A DNA stretch of 64,000 bases from Fasciola hepatica. Taxonomy: Eukaryota; Platyhelminthes; Trematoda; Plagiorchiida; Fasciolidae. Position numbers and translations under genes: made by a program. The DNA lies in contig CANUEZ040000107.1 in the NCBI GenBank assembly GCA_948099385.1, positions 5,704,001 through 5,768,000 on the forward strand. Direction: 5' to 3'. How positions within the stretch are numbered: position 1 is the stretch's first letter; each line of letters opens with the position of its first letter. A model generated the notes under the pieces. The model was not told where the DNA came from, did no database searches, and worked only from the letters and a program-made list of their open reading frames with translations. Shown piece after piece: positions 1 through 12,750 of this stretch.

Positions 1-236
1 GACATACCTACAGTTAAAGTGACTTTATTTCAGGTATGTTCAAACACTGCGTTACTATTGAATCCCGTTGGCCAAATATCGGAATTTCTTTGCGTGCCTT
101 AGCAGTGTCATAAGGAATTCGATTTTTTCTGGCGTCTTTATCAGACATTTAAATGGAAAAACCTTCAACTCCATGGATACCGAATAATAACGAACATTGA
201 AGCGACATGGCAAATGAACGGTGACAGTTGACTCAC

Positions 237-363
237 CTGAATGAATTTTTTCTTAGATTGTTCCTTTTGTAAGATATTCTCAAATGTGGACGCACTGATC
301 ACATTCTTTGATTCATGCGAATGACTGCCTAACTTCTTTGAACTTGTTGTACCTCGAATGTGG
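237..363 (-). CDS. Putative internal exon, FIQ-module copy C
   Basis: This is a 127-nt candidate exon on the minus strand. A strong pyrimidine tract followed by AG lies just upstream (plus 364-375), and a GTGAGT donor directly follows the codons for FIQ. It starts with one leftover base (phase 2) and ends in phase 0, and its frame is open throughout. The C-terminal half reads ISASTFENILQKEQSKKKF then IQ. It is clearly related to the exons at 12,478-12,750 and 27,788-28,058, which end in the same FIQ and the same donor. I do not recognise the protein. The N-terminal part is basic and serine-rich and does not resemble the other two copies, so it may have diverged or been shortened. Evidence is similarity plus splice consensus; no transcript support is available. 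Confidence 0.5.
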
Positions 364-1823
364 CTGAAAAAAACCATTTACAGCTTACGTTCACCACAAA
401 GAATTGGAATTTGGGATAAACGAGGGGAGAGCTAGAGTCGAGAAAACTCTTGTCACAATTCAAGCTCAATTTCCAAATGAAGGTTGAGATTCTGTAGTTT
501 TCTTGCTCGAATAATAGCCAAGTCAATTTGAATAACTGGAACTCCCTAAAGCGGATTAGCTTCATGAGTGCCATACGATTTCTACTTCATCGCAGAACGA
601 TCACGGAGTTTATTTCATGGTGATGGTAAAAAGATATTAACTGGTGGTTCCCAAGTCAAAGGTAGGAGTTTAAAATCCATCGCCCACCGGCGGCTGGCTA
701 ACTTCGCACACCGTAATTCCATGCCTCTCTTCATTGATAAGCCAGACCTACTGCAACCTGAAATCCCAAGGTATTTTTAGTAGACAAAACCTTTGAACTC
801 GAGGCTCAAGATCAAGATCGATCCGAACTCTACGTTCACTCCAAAACTCGTGTTTTCCTTTTCCGTTTCGCACCACACCTGTTTGCTCGCTGAACCACAT
901 ATCGGACACTGACCTTACGCGGGCGCTAACTGATACGTGAATTGGTTTTGTCTCGTAGCCTTTGACCCACACTATCAACAGACATTTTGTTGGCTTGACC
1001 ACTTGAACCTCAAGCTATACTGAATTTGCTTACGTTTGGTCGACTCGAATTCCCGCGGAGGTTACAGTTGTGATTTCTACACTTTCTCCATTTTCTTTAT
1101 GACTGATTTACGAAGAACCGTACTGAAAACCACTGCTGGACTTTGGATTTTTCTGGATTGCGTTACGCGTGTCTAATCGACTACTAGAAGTCCTTCATGG
1201 TACTGACTTCCAATGTGTTCAAATAGTACAGTGCCTAGCAGTGGTTTTGGATGCACTCCGCACACTGTTCTATAACTTAGGATAACAACTTTTGACTGAT
1301 CGTATTCGCCGCGACTTTTTTGTAATCGGATACACTAAGAATCCAGCTTACTTATCTTATCTCATATAAACTCACAAGTAGCAAATCAAAAGCCTATATT
1401 CTGTTACCTCATTGATTTCTCCCAATTGAATCGACTGTATTTAGTTGTTGGTTTTTCAAGCAAATGCATTTTGGACTTGGACCTCTTTATCATAAACCTG
1501 CAGTATAAAATTTCGGGTGAGTTGTAATAACTGGTCCAGTAATATATGTATTATATTAGAAAATGTATTTGGTGTTTTCTGTAGAATTCAAATAAATTCA
1601 ACGGAATAAATTCAGGGGATACGAATAAACAATTTGCCAGTAATTTATTCTTGTACATGTTCAAAAGTAAATATAGTTCCTTTCGAAAAACCCACCTATT
1701 CTTTAGTTGGGGGTTAGGCGATGAACATAATTTGCTAATTTGTTAAGTTATTTACACGATTATTGTGCGAGACAAAGCGGAAATTTAGCAAATTATGTCC
1801 TATTGATGTTTGGATAAGCTTAC
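364..1823. other. Unassigned stretch
   Basis: I see no supported gene here. Several open frames of 60-84 codons occur on both strands but show no motif, family resemblance or splice pattern. By position it would be intron or intergenic DNA between exon copies on the minus strand. Confidence 0.4.
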
Positions 1824-1900
1824 TGGCTGGAGTGCTTCTTGTGTTTCGAAGTCACGGGTAGAGCACTGCCTTGGCCATCATCAAACATGTTGGTCCATTT
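1824..1900 (-). CDS. Putative internal exon, KWTN module (copy B)
   Basis: This candidate exon is 77 nt on the minus strand. A pyrimidine-rich acceptor (TTCTTTTTCTCTTTAG) lies immediately upstream and a GTAAGC donor immediately downstream. The frame begins KWTNMFDDG in phase 0 and ends with two leftover bases (phase 2). The exon at 27,196-27,272 has exactly the same length and phases and begins KWTNLFNEG, so the pair is homologous. If the donor were not used, the frame would hit TAA at 1,820-1,822. By phase it could follow the FIQ exon at 12,478-12,750, which ends in phase 0, across an intron of about 10.6 kb. The protein family is not recognised. Confidence 0.55.
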
Positions 1901-3429
1901 CTAAAGAGAAAAAGAACAGTAAAGGAAGATAAGAATGAACGTCCTGTTCACCCGGATGTGATTCTTTTGTACATTGATGCAATATAGAATATCTGGATAA
2001 TCTACTAACAAGTAGCTGCATTCTCAATGAAAACGTTTAGTGACCAGGCTGCGTGGTTTTGCATACGAGGTATGACCCAGTACTTTATCCCCGTTTGCGA
2101 AATTTGCTTCCAGAACGTAGTTCACTTTGGGATACAAGAGAGGAAGTGATCGAGGAATGAATAATCTTGATGAGCCTATAGCAACCAAGATTAGCTTTGA
2201 CTTGAGTTTTTTCTTCGTTTACTTTGCGCCGCCCTCGTAACTATACCTAAACGATTGGCTTTACTAAACAACCATCAATAGACTCGAAATTAGATGTTTA
2301 TGCCTCAGGTTTCAGAAGTAACGCGAATTCGCTGTAGCTTTTACATAATTACCGACTGTGGTATGGGTGGCTTCATATCTACTTGAGACTAGGTTAGTTA
2401 CGTTCGGTTTGTGTTGTACTTGGGTCCTGTTATAAACGTAATTTTTACTGTAGTGGCACAGTTCAGTTGGATGAGATCACTGAGAGCTGACTTTCGGACA
2501 TGGTATGAGTCATAACTCAGCCAAATCAAATTCTGCTTCAAATTGGTTTATTTTCAGAAAACTTGGAATACGCCGAGTTTCCCAAAGTGATTTGGTACTT
2601 TTCAGTTTCTTTTTTTATGGTGGTAGCTTTAGGTTTGAAATACCTATCGTTTTTCGGCTTATTCCCATTGGATATTCACCGAGTTCTAATTCCGCGCATC
2701 TCACATTTTGGAAGTAGATTACCGGGGTGTACGGTCTAGCTGTAAACTCCACTGATCGATAATAGTAGTTTGAATGAAACTATTCCTTAGTTGGGGTATG
2801 ATGGTCATAAAAGCGTCCAGGCCGATCGAATCGGCAAACCTCAGCGAGGTAGTCACGTGATTTTTATACACTCAACATTCTCACAGAACCTAGGCAAGGA
2901 TTGTGTGAACGAGCCAGAACGACAGACATTATAAACTACTCAATGGGTTACGGAGAATAGGGTGTGTCTGAAGTTATAACATGAAGGCTCAGGCCTCCGA
3001 TTGGAAGTGTTGGTGGCAATCCAGTCAAAACAATACAGCATCTTACGCGCCGTGATGTTGTGCACACTTTGCTTAGCGGAACAGTCACGTGATAGGCTGC
3101 CGTTAATATGATGACATCTTCAGCCATTTTAAAACGGAAAACCATTTGTTAGACGGGTATGGCATGATCACCCACTGGGCTATCTGGGCTGGCTGTACTG
3201 CGAATCGGCAGTCTGGATTGTAGAAGTGCATGCAATTAAGTCCATCGGTGCCGCCTGGAGAGACCTTAAACGTCCCTCCATTGGTGTTGCTATGCTGGTA
3301 AACGATTACAAAGAACCGGGATAGGGAAACCCCAGAAAAGACATCCTCGGTCATCAATAAAGGCGGAACAAGTTGTGATCATCAACCTCAGTGCGACAGA
3401 CCCCGAGCAGGCTTGAACTGTCTGTTGGT
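1901..3429. other. Unassigned stretch
   Basis: No gene is supported here. Short open frames near 2,505-2,717 and 2,948-3,357 lack motifs or splice context. The end of the stretch may hold the unrecognisable N-terminal part of the transposase remnant that becomes readable at about 3,430. Confidence 0.35.
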
Positions 3430-4175
3430 TAATTTGTGACAATTCTAACGAGAAAGGGTTACGAGAACTATTCCCCCGTCCGGTCAACACGCTTTACTCA
3501 GGGGACTATCAATAACGGACGGGATTTTTGCGGTTGGTTCGAACATCGATTTATTGACCAACCCACATTGCGCCAGGATATAACCTCCGACCAGTCAACA
3601 TTTTACTTGCACAGTATGAGGGGCCGTCGACATGGGAGAAGTTTGAACAAGAGAAACATCCATTTACTGGGGATGCAACAGACAAGGTGACATGAAGGCT
3701 AATGAGTGGTGCTCTATTCTTTTGATTGGCCCAGCATTCCTACCAGAGAAGATAAAGTCCATCAACTACTTGAACATGTTGAAGGTGAGGCTTGGTGATT
3801 GTCTCGAGAATCTTTCTTCTTCCTTTGTGTCACGTGTCTTGTTCCAACAAGATGGAGTACCACCACAGTGCAACAGCCGTAACCAATTGGCTAGACGGGG
3901 ATCTCCAGCTGCAGTGTATCGGACGGAGAGGGGCAATAGCATGGCGACCGCTTTCTTCGGACTGGTCTTAGTTTCACTTTTTCCTGTGGGGTTATGTGAT
4001 TAGTCTGGTGTACAAAAAGAGAGTGAAGAACACAAACGACTCAAAAATCAAGATCGTTGAGATTTGCCGAAGAATTCCAGCTTCCGTGCTGTAGGTTGGT
4101 CAACAAAATTCAGTCCGCAGAGTGGAGGCGTGCCTTATATAGTTGGTCGGTAAGGTGACGGAGAACGATTAACCG
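3430..4175 (+). pseudogene. Decayed Tc1/mariner-like DDE transposase
   Basis: This is the C-terminal half of a cut-and-paste transposase of the Tc1/mariner (IS630) superfamily, the enzyme that cuts and rejoins transposon ends. Readable in order on the plus strand: a KRNIHLLG stretch (family RHN..YWG), SILLIGPAFLPEKI (family IGPFFF), SINYLNML, then FQQDGVPPQ near 3,843. The FQQDGAPPH box carries the second catalytic Asp. After a frameshift follow FHFFLWGYV (family LDFFLWGY) and KKRVKNTND, then VRRVEACL. At least two frame changes and a stop break it, so it cannot encode a working enzyme. No terminal inverted repeats were identified by eye. The family call is fairly secure because five motifs occur in the right order; the exact clade is not determined. 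Confidence 0.7.
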
Positions 4176-7100
4176 GTCCTTTTCAGGTTCAAAACAACCT
4201 AAATTATTTTCTACGGTCTTTCTCTTGGTATTGCTGAGTTACCTCGTAGGGGGTTGTGATCGCCAAATATACACTGCATCGGCATGGACTAGGTACGCAC
4301 AGCCTCACGAGTGTGGTTTGCTACGTCTAACTGGACAAGTGATCTAGGCCCATCCAGGTTATCGGGATAGCTAGTACGCTCGCATTACAATGCAGAAGCT
4401 TAAATTTGGGGCACGTTCATTTACAGAGAAAGAAAACTTAAATTGTTATCTACTATTCAGTTCAAAGAGACAAGCTAACTGGGAAAGACATAAAGAGATA
4501 GTTGGAAGTGCTATTAACTAACTGACGATGTCATCAGAGCAGGTATGGTGTGACATATGTAGTATCAAAATCAGTTTGTCAAAAGGAACCAAGAAATGAT
4601 GACTAACAGTGACCAATGATCGCAAAAAATGGGCAGTCCATTGGACCTAATTCTTAGCTTATAGGTTTCAATTGACAAAATGCAAAAACGTTCGCAGATA
4701 ATTGTTTGACACCTCTGACCATCAGAAAACTAAAGAAAGCCTTCGGTTGTATGCAAATGTTCTTTGTTCAGTAATACAACGTTGTCTCATATTTGCCTGT
4801 GATCAGGCAAGGTTTCATTTACCATGGATAAGGTAGATTTGCTATTGAATGCACAAGTTGCCTCGGGTGGTTCAGTTTTATCACAATAATCGAGCATTTA
4901 TTCGTAGAAATACCTCTAACAGAGCAGTCGGAGTGAGTCAGTATAATTGTGTGATCATTTTTGGGTTACCAACTGTAATTTCGAAGTAATGATTCGTTAA
5001 TACTGACTTCGTTCATTTTAAATTCGCGTAGACAGTGTGAAGCCTGTTTCCAGCCGACATAGAATAACTCAATATCCATCCAATGCGATCGCTACTAGTA
5101 TCCAAAATAGAAATGCAAAAGTCCCTGTATGTGCCCGGAATTATTGAACACCCTGGACAAGTAGTACTTCATTGCTAGCACACAAAGCTGAAGGGGTAGG
5201 TTTGATAATCCCAGCCGAAGCCTTTGACTCAACAGGCTGACCAACAAGGCAGTGGGGCGTCAACCCTTATTGCATCATTCGTTATCGATTCCTTTTCTGG
5301 ATTCAGTCCTCAGACCCAAAATGTCCCGAAGAGTGAACGGGACAGCGTTTTTGGACTTGGGTTGGAGTAGCCCATCTTCGAAGGCTGAGAATTACTCAGG
5401 GCAATGCAGTCACTTCTCCTGCAATCAAGAGAAACCCCTGCTCCGTATTCCCAATTCCATCTAGTAGAGATTTTAGGCCAGTAAAGTGCCTCTCTCCATA
5501 TTTATTCGCTTGAACATCCTCTCCAAGGTCACACTGGCTGGCAACAGATAATCACATATCACCCATCAACTAGCTCAGTGAAACTGGACGTCGTCTGAGC
5601 TCTACCCATCATCCTGTCAGGCTTGGTTTCACGAATGAACTAAGGAATCTATCCTGGATAGCTCTCTGGGTCATGGAGACATCCAAGGCATTAGGCCACA
5701 TCAAGGTACAGTCTCAGTAGTGAGACAACTGACCAAAGCAGAACATTTGCTGGACGTCTAATGGTGGTCATTCAAGGTCAACTAAAATACCTTGGTAATT
5801 TTACCGAATCTGATCAAGAAAGTCATGCGTGACAGAAGAGATAGCAATAAAAATTCATCCATCCAGTATGGAAAAGCGGTGGGTCCACAATCTACCACTG
5901 TTTTGATCAAAAAAGTGACGAACTCCGAAGTCGGCTGGTATCCGCAAACACTGTTCTGACGGAACAAAATCACTACAAAAGTATCCTGCCCTCCTGTTTA
6001 TGGAACTCCAGCAACTTGAAATTACTCATTATTTCTACCGTGTATATTGTTGAAAACTCTTTAGAACGGGTAATCGAAAAGTAATTTTCACTCCATTCAT
6101 CCTTCTTCTGGGTAGTCTTCAAACAGGTTCTACCAGAAATCGCCCAAGCTTTGCATAACTCACATATCATAAACGTTGGTGTGTGTGCGTGTGGGTCAAA
6201 CGGTGGCTCGGTGCACAGTTTTATGCAAAGAGTCATACCTAGATACTTAAGCTAGTCTGAATGAAGTTACATTTTCAGTAGTTTGCATTCAATATGTGAA
6301 GAAGTTACCTGTTGGCATTTACTATAAAAAAATGTCCTTACGTGGGACTACAACCTCATATGACATAAATCAAATGACTCGAAGAACTCGATGTTAAAGT
6401 TTGCCTATCGGATTGCCTAGGTGACAAGACTTTGAACATATGCTTTCAGTCAGATACAGTCCTGGTCATATTTCTCGTGCATATCCAGGGTATCGTCATT
6501 GATCTTGGTCGACAGGGCCTGGAAATCCCAAGTTTGGATTTGATAAGCAGTGAAGTTACAATGGACTTCCAAGCCACGGCAGCGGAAAATATCCTGAAAC
6601 AATTGGACATTTTCATCATTTAGATTTAAGAGACCTTGATTTGAGAAGTAGCTTTGGTTGGAGCATAGAAGAACAGAAATAACGAAAGGAAGCTGCAATA
6701 TTCTTACAGTGGTTCTAATCAGTTGTTCCCGCAAAACTCACTAAAACGAATAACGTTATCATTTTCCTCCAACATCTGTGTACTCCAATCTGTTCTGGAC
6801 TGGAAAATTCGTTCTGTACTCTTGAAAATACGTTTTAAGTTGGTAGAAATGGAAGTCAATCGATTACTTGTTAAACCTGTCTTCAGATCACGCGACCAAC
6901 TGCAACATCGGTACACCTAAAATTATTCCACCAAATGATGTGCTTTCATTTATTAGATGTTTGCAACTGTTTTGCTGATATAGTTTTAAACACGTGATAT
7001 TCACAAACTCATATGATCAGCGGAGCCGAACATATAAGACTGTCAGTATTTTTTTAAATGAGGGCGCCACTTTACCTGAGGTAATTTATGTAGCGTCTCA

Positions 7101-10100
7101 GCGGATCTGCTGAAAAGTGTGACTGATTACGATGGGAAGGTACGTAAATGCCTGTCTGAGAGTGAGTTAGCATCCGATTTATTAATTGAATGAAGCATCA
7201 TATGCTGTTTTGATACATTTGTCATATAGGGCTTGAAATCGAATCGGTTATGGTTATCAATCTATGGTCTTCACATGCTTTTATCTACATGTCATGGGTC
7301 ACATGACTGCTTGGAAAATGCGACTCTCGGAAACCTGCTACGTACAGAATGACAAGCCGTATAACCACTGCGTCTTGTTTTTTTCAGCTGGTTTCTCTGA
7401 AAAACTTTAAATCCACCTCATTGCACAATATTCAGAGTGCATGTCATGTTTTTATGATATAACATAACAAGAAAAATTGCTAAATATTCTGGTAAGCTTC
7501 TTTACGTCAAATGAGTCAACTTTTGTATTTGAAAATATGAACAACAAAACTACTGAGCAAGAGTTACAAGGTTTTTCATTTAGTTTCATGGTTTGTAACA
7601 GAAACATATTAATAAAGGCAATGTTATTTTTTATATAACAAAGAAAAAAAAGAAAAGAACACATCTTTCCTTGTAGTTTGGAGCATCATTAAACTGGATC
7701 CTATTTGTTTATTTCCATAATCCCAGACGAAGTTGCTTTCCAGTCTGATACTATGTTAAAGCCCGAAACGAATTAAATACATAGCTGTATAGGAGGGTTT
7801 TGAATTGATTTGTCAATCAAGCCAAGGTACACATGACTTGCATTGCGCTCAATAATTATTCCCGTATAACTGAACCGGCTTACTGGTTCGGCCATTCAAA
7901 GTTTCTAAGTTGCTGTTCGATTCGCATCACTATTTGTACAAAGTGAGATAACTATTGCACTGAAATAATCCGGAAGTTCCTTTGAAAAAGAGATCAAAAA
8001 CGAATTCGAAAAATCTAAATCGAACCTTATCTGTTTCGTAAACTATAAAAGAACCCTCTCTTCTAATCGTAATTTTAGCAGAGTTGTAATATTTCTTTTA
8101 TATTTCTTCAAGACAGCATCAGTCAATCACAGACTCACCGAATGAGGAAGTTACCGAGGGCGGGGCTGACGGCAAGATTCCAAGTCGTTTTATCAACTGC
8201 ATTGTAGAGTAGTGTGAAATGAATCTTCGTCACGAAGTTGTTCGTTGTGGTATTTCACTAACTTTACTAGGAGTCAGTAAATGGGACCTTGTGGACAACT
8301 AGTTTTATGGTATTTTTATACAGTCAGTTCGCTAAAATCTTTCAGTATTCTCATTCCCCTTTCTTACCAGAATGAAACCTAGAGAAAACAATCACTTTTT
8401 TGAGGAAAAATGGAATACTGAGTGCAAAATAAATAAAACTATTGATGAAAAAATGTAAGAAGTGAACGGAGCCTTCATAATAATCCCAGTAGTGCAGTTG
8501 ACGAAAGGTAACGGATCTTTTGAATACAGTCTAATTAGAATCGGTGGAAAATGGGTATCATCTCATAAGGAAAGCATGATAAGGCAAACAGTTGTTTTCG
8601 ATAGTTTCTGCTCATATCGTTATTAATAATATGACGTGTAAACCCGGGGAACAGAGAAATTACTATCTGCATGTCTAATCTGTGCGTGTGTGTGTGTGTG
8701 TTGGTACGATCGTTGGACATGAGAGGTGGAGGACACGTATTAATCGCTTTTGATCACAGAATTCTAGTGTACGTTGTCATTTCGATAGCTGCGGCGATAA
8801 CTAGTGAGTGTATTCGGACTTGTTTTGATTAGTTATGAGTATCTGATGAAATATCCAGAGTACTTCATTAGGATCTACTCGATAATTAGCGTCGAAAAAA
8901 TGACCGGTAATCGCGCTAGAAATCGTCCCGGACACACCTTGACTTAGCCAACGCGAGTGGTGATCTTTCATGCGGGCAGATAATTACTGTGCTGTACGAC
9001 GGACCGAGAGCCGGTCATGAACGCAACTTAATCACGTGACTGTCATGGAAGGGACCATCATCGGTAACTTGTCCTTGTTCCACTTTGTTATTAGGTGGGA
9101 GTTTCTAGGAGAATACTTTGTTCGGGCAGCGTTGAAGGTAACCTTTACAGCGGCGTTTAAGTGTAGCATGGAGGGTTTTCGGCAAGACATCACTCATGAA
9201 AGCAAAGCTTATAATTAAATCCTTTTTTCTGGTCGTGATTATTGGGATATCCGTTAATTCTAAGTATGTTGGTAAAATCGGCTAGACTTCACTTCGTAAC
9301 AAATCATACCAAGGGTAATTAGATGGGCTGTTAGCAATCTCCTGATTCCTTGATTTTTCACGTTACGTAAATCGTAACAGTGTGATTACGTACTTCGGAA
9401 ACAACAATCAATCTGAAATTGTGTTTTTATTCGAATAACTATGTTCCAAACTTGACGTCAAATAAAAAAGTTACGTTAGAAGAGCAAAGCTGAAAAGGGC
9501 TATTTGACAGTCATCAGTTCATTAATGATATTTTGCTTTCAAAACCAAGTCAATTTGCTTAACCGCATGTGATGGGTATGCCTAATGGCACACTGCACAT
9601 CTCTGAAGACCACAGGAGAACTATGCCTTGGTTACAGTCACAGTGTACGGAAGTTTGTGCTCATTTGGCATATTTCTTTCCATGCATTAGGAGATAATTA
9701 AAACTTGGCAAATGGACAGTGACAGAACTAGTCCTGAGTCAGTTAGCATAGTCGAATAGAGGATGAGGTGAACCCGAGCGCAATGAAAAACTAAGCGGAA
9801 GATAAAGTCATGAGTGAAAATCACCCAGGCGAAGAAACCCTCGACTGAAAATATACCACTGGTCGTGACTGCAAACCTTATCGCAAGGTGTTTGCAAAAA
9901 TCCAGTGAGCTGATGTCGGGGACACCAACACTTCACCTGATCAAACTCGACTTAGTTCATTAGTAAAGGTCTTTCGGATTTGTCTGCGACTTCATGGGCT
10001 GACCACACCGGCCAGTCATTCAACCACCACCTGCCCCGGGGAGCACTGTACAGCGAAGGGGTCTTTTGGTGGACGTGCCCAACACATTTCTCGATCCTGG

Positions 10101-12206
10101 TAGTCCATTCAGATGGATCGATTACTGCGAAAAATACTTAATGGTTTTAATACCCTACGCTTAAATTTTCCGTTGCGGATGGTGTTAAGACATTGATGCC
10201 CAAACGTCGTAAGTCTGAGTATCATTCGCCTATGATGTTCACGATTATCAGCTGTTTGTAATGATGGAATTGACTACAGCAGTGTACATTCGACCTTTCG
10301 ATTGGTAAGCGAATGCCATTTCGACGCCACGGGTAGCTCAGATTTGTAAAAGTCAAACAAGCTGTGCACATAGACTGCTACTCATCACCCGATGTTCGAC
10401 CACCCGTTGAGATGCAACTGCCTAGCTGACAGTTTTTCTACCTAAGCCATTCCCTTTTTCCTGAGAAAAATGTACGGTGCCAGGCCAATTCAGTCCAGAT
10501 ACGCGTACGAGTGGCAATAGATTGATGTGATTGCATAGCATAGATATAACTGCTCAGTATATTGATATTCGTGTCAGGTCTCGACCATTGGTGTGTTAGT
10601 GTTCGAGCACCTTTTTGAGGCGCAATTCTACTGGAACAGTAAGTTTCTCTACCGATAAAACTCGGTTTAAAATATGAAGAATCGTCAAACACTGAAGCTG
10701 ACTCCGTTGGTAGCGATTTCAAATGGCCAACCGCAATCGGTTGTTGCTTTGGGCAATAACACTACGATGACATATTATGATACTGCACGACAGTCAATGA
10801 GGTTGTAAAACATGTATTCAAACCTGCCAATAATTGCGACATGTCCTTGGATAACGGTCCTAATGTGTCAAGCATTACAGATAAATCTCATTATTTTGGT
10901 CGGGAAGGCGGAGTAAGTCCAGTTTTATGATAATCCCGTAACAAGACATCAGTCTGAATTGGAGTCGATTGTTGCATACACAGTCTCCTGCTCATACAGG
11001 CCCATTGAATTCCCTTTTTATTCAACTACCATTGCCACTTGACTCAGTGATCTAGCCTCTGATATTTCAAGAGCAGCATAGTTAAAATTAGAAAGCACAC
11101 ACCATCCAGTCCTCGGGAAATTTCGCTCTTTTATAGAGGTTCAAAAAGTTCGGACAACTGAATGCAATCATTTTACAATGAAAACAAACAGGATAACCTA
11201 TTCCTTTCTTCGCTGAATTTTCTTGGCTTGACGAAACAAACCGATCAGCTCAAGGTCGTTCGTATAAAATTTGTAAGTGATGTAAACTGAATGCTAACTT
11301 TCACAATACAGAACTTGCAGTTCCCAGGCAAAACTGGTACACTAGAAGAGAGAATAATATGGGCAGATTTGATATTGGTCATCAGTTTTCCGTGCTCTGA
11401 ATCAGTTTCTAACACATTAAATATGATAACAAACAGTACAGACTATAAGCAGTTGGATACTGACAAAAGAAAAGCAAGAGTTATTCCCGTTTGGGCGTGC
11501 AATCTAAAGGACAGTGGAAGACAAAACAAGATAAAGCCACAGGTCATGACCATGAAAACACAAACTGCGTGTCGAATGTGTTCTGTATACAAAGTTCAGG
11601 CTTCATCTGGTCAATGGTTACTGCTTTCATGAACTTTATCAAGTTCCGATCTCTCAGTTTCTTAATGCTGCGTAAAGCACTATTCTAGTCCACTCAGGAC
11701 ACTAGCTTGTCTATCAGGCAATCAACAGCTACTCCCGTAGGGAAATGAAATTAGGCGAGGAACAATGAGGAATAAATTGAGGTGTGCGCAACTGAACCAT
11801 GAACTGATGGTTACTAAAACTCTCCGTGAAAAAGCCGTTGAAACTTCCAATGTTGTATAGCAGTTAAAGTGAGAAGTTCTCATTTCATTCACTCAGTCAT
11901 TTGTGATCAACTTTTGGATTCAGGATCACAGCAGAGCTAATAAAATCTTTAACGCCGTTCACCGGGTTTTCATGCTCAATTTAAACGGTTAATCCTGGTT
12001 GAACTATGCTCAACGAAAGTGATTTGAGGCAATTTTTCCAGCATCTGGTTAGTGAACTACGCTGATATTGGTAATCAACATGTTTTTGTACGCCAAATCA
12101 CTATCAGTATATCAACGCCGGGGTTGTATTTCCGGTCAGACGAATTTCTTCTCAGCTTGAAAATAGCACTTCTAGAATGTTGGACGTATCCACTCTGGTG
12201 ACTTAC
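4176..12206. other. Long unassigned stretch
   Basis: I find no supported gene or recognisable transposon in these 8 kb. Open frames are all short (up to about 94 codons), overlap on both strands and lack motifs. A short (GT)n run lies near 8,682-8,702. Diverged repeats may be present that cannot be recognised without a search. Confidence 0.4.
8682..8702. repeat. (GT)n microsatellite
   Basis: A short, nearly pure GT dinucleotide run. It produces THTHTH-type artefactual frames on the minus strand. Confidence 0.8.
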
Positions 12207-12280
12207 CATACTGCTGATCAACAAATTCCTGGTAGTTTCTTCTGCCCACATTTTAGAAAGTAGTCTCAATAACCAAGACT
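12207..12280 (-). CDS. Possible small internal exon
   Basis: This is a 74-nt minus-strand stretch ending at a perfect GTAAGT donor (ATG then GTAAGT). Its frame is open and starts with two leftover bases after a TAAG acceptor. It contains SKMWAEETTRNLLISSM. It lies 0.2 kb downstream, in the transcription sense, of the FIQ exon at 12,478-12,750, which ends in phase 0; this exon would need an incoming phase of 1, so the two do not join directly. The pyrimidine tract is weak. It is not similar to other exons here and no family is recognised. Confidence 0.3.
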
Positions 12281-12477
12281 CTTACAATGGTGGAACATTA
12301 CGCTGGGGATTTTTTTGATTATCTCTGTTTTGTACTCACATTAATTTAAAAGAATCTGGTTCTTGCGGTTTCTGTACATAGCATTTTAAAGTCAGTGTAA
12401 TGCTTACTCTAGACTGTTCACACGAGTATCGACCTATCAAATGATTAAACACCCTTTCAGATTGAAAAGAGACTCAC

Positions 12478-12750
12478 CTGAATGAACTTTTTCTTTGCCT
12501 CATCGTTTCGAATCATGTCTTCCAGTGTGGCCGCACTGATTTCCCTTGGTGGTTCACTTTTGCCACTGATAAAGGCTGTGAAGATGTCGTCGTCCATGTC
12601 ACCGCAAAATAATCTTGTTCAGGATGGTTCTGGGATTAAACCGACGAGGAATTTCATACGGGAGGCCTTATATTGTTTGAGTTGTTCCGCGATCACGTGG
12701 ATCGCTTTGGATCTGATCTGCGTCATGCGCTTCGTGCCAGTGGTGTGGTG
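12478..12750 (-). CDS. Putative exon, FIQ-module copy B, with in-frame TGA
   Basis: This candidate exon is 273 nt on the minus strand. It begins after a TTTTGCGTGCAG acceptor and ends at a GTGAGT donor after the codons for FIQ. The C-terminal half contains MDDDIFTAFISGK, then EISAATLEDMIRNDEAKKKF, then IQ, parallel to the copy at 27,788-28,058 (MDDDSFRRAF, then ISADTFENIIRKDKAK). The N-terminal half is also alignable in outline (QYKASRMKFLVGLI against NYKGMHRALYWQIA). After 43 codons there is an in-frame TGA, after which the same frame continues open. The copy is therefore a broken paralogue, uses a later start such as the Met of MDDD, or is spliced differently. The upstream phase (0) also differs from the phase 2 of the other two copies. 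Confidence 0.5.
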
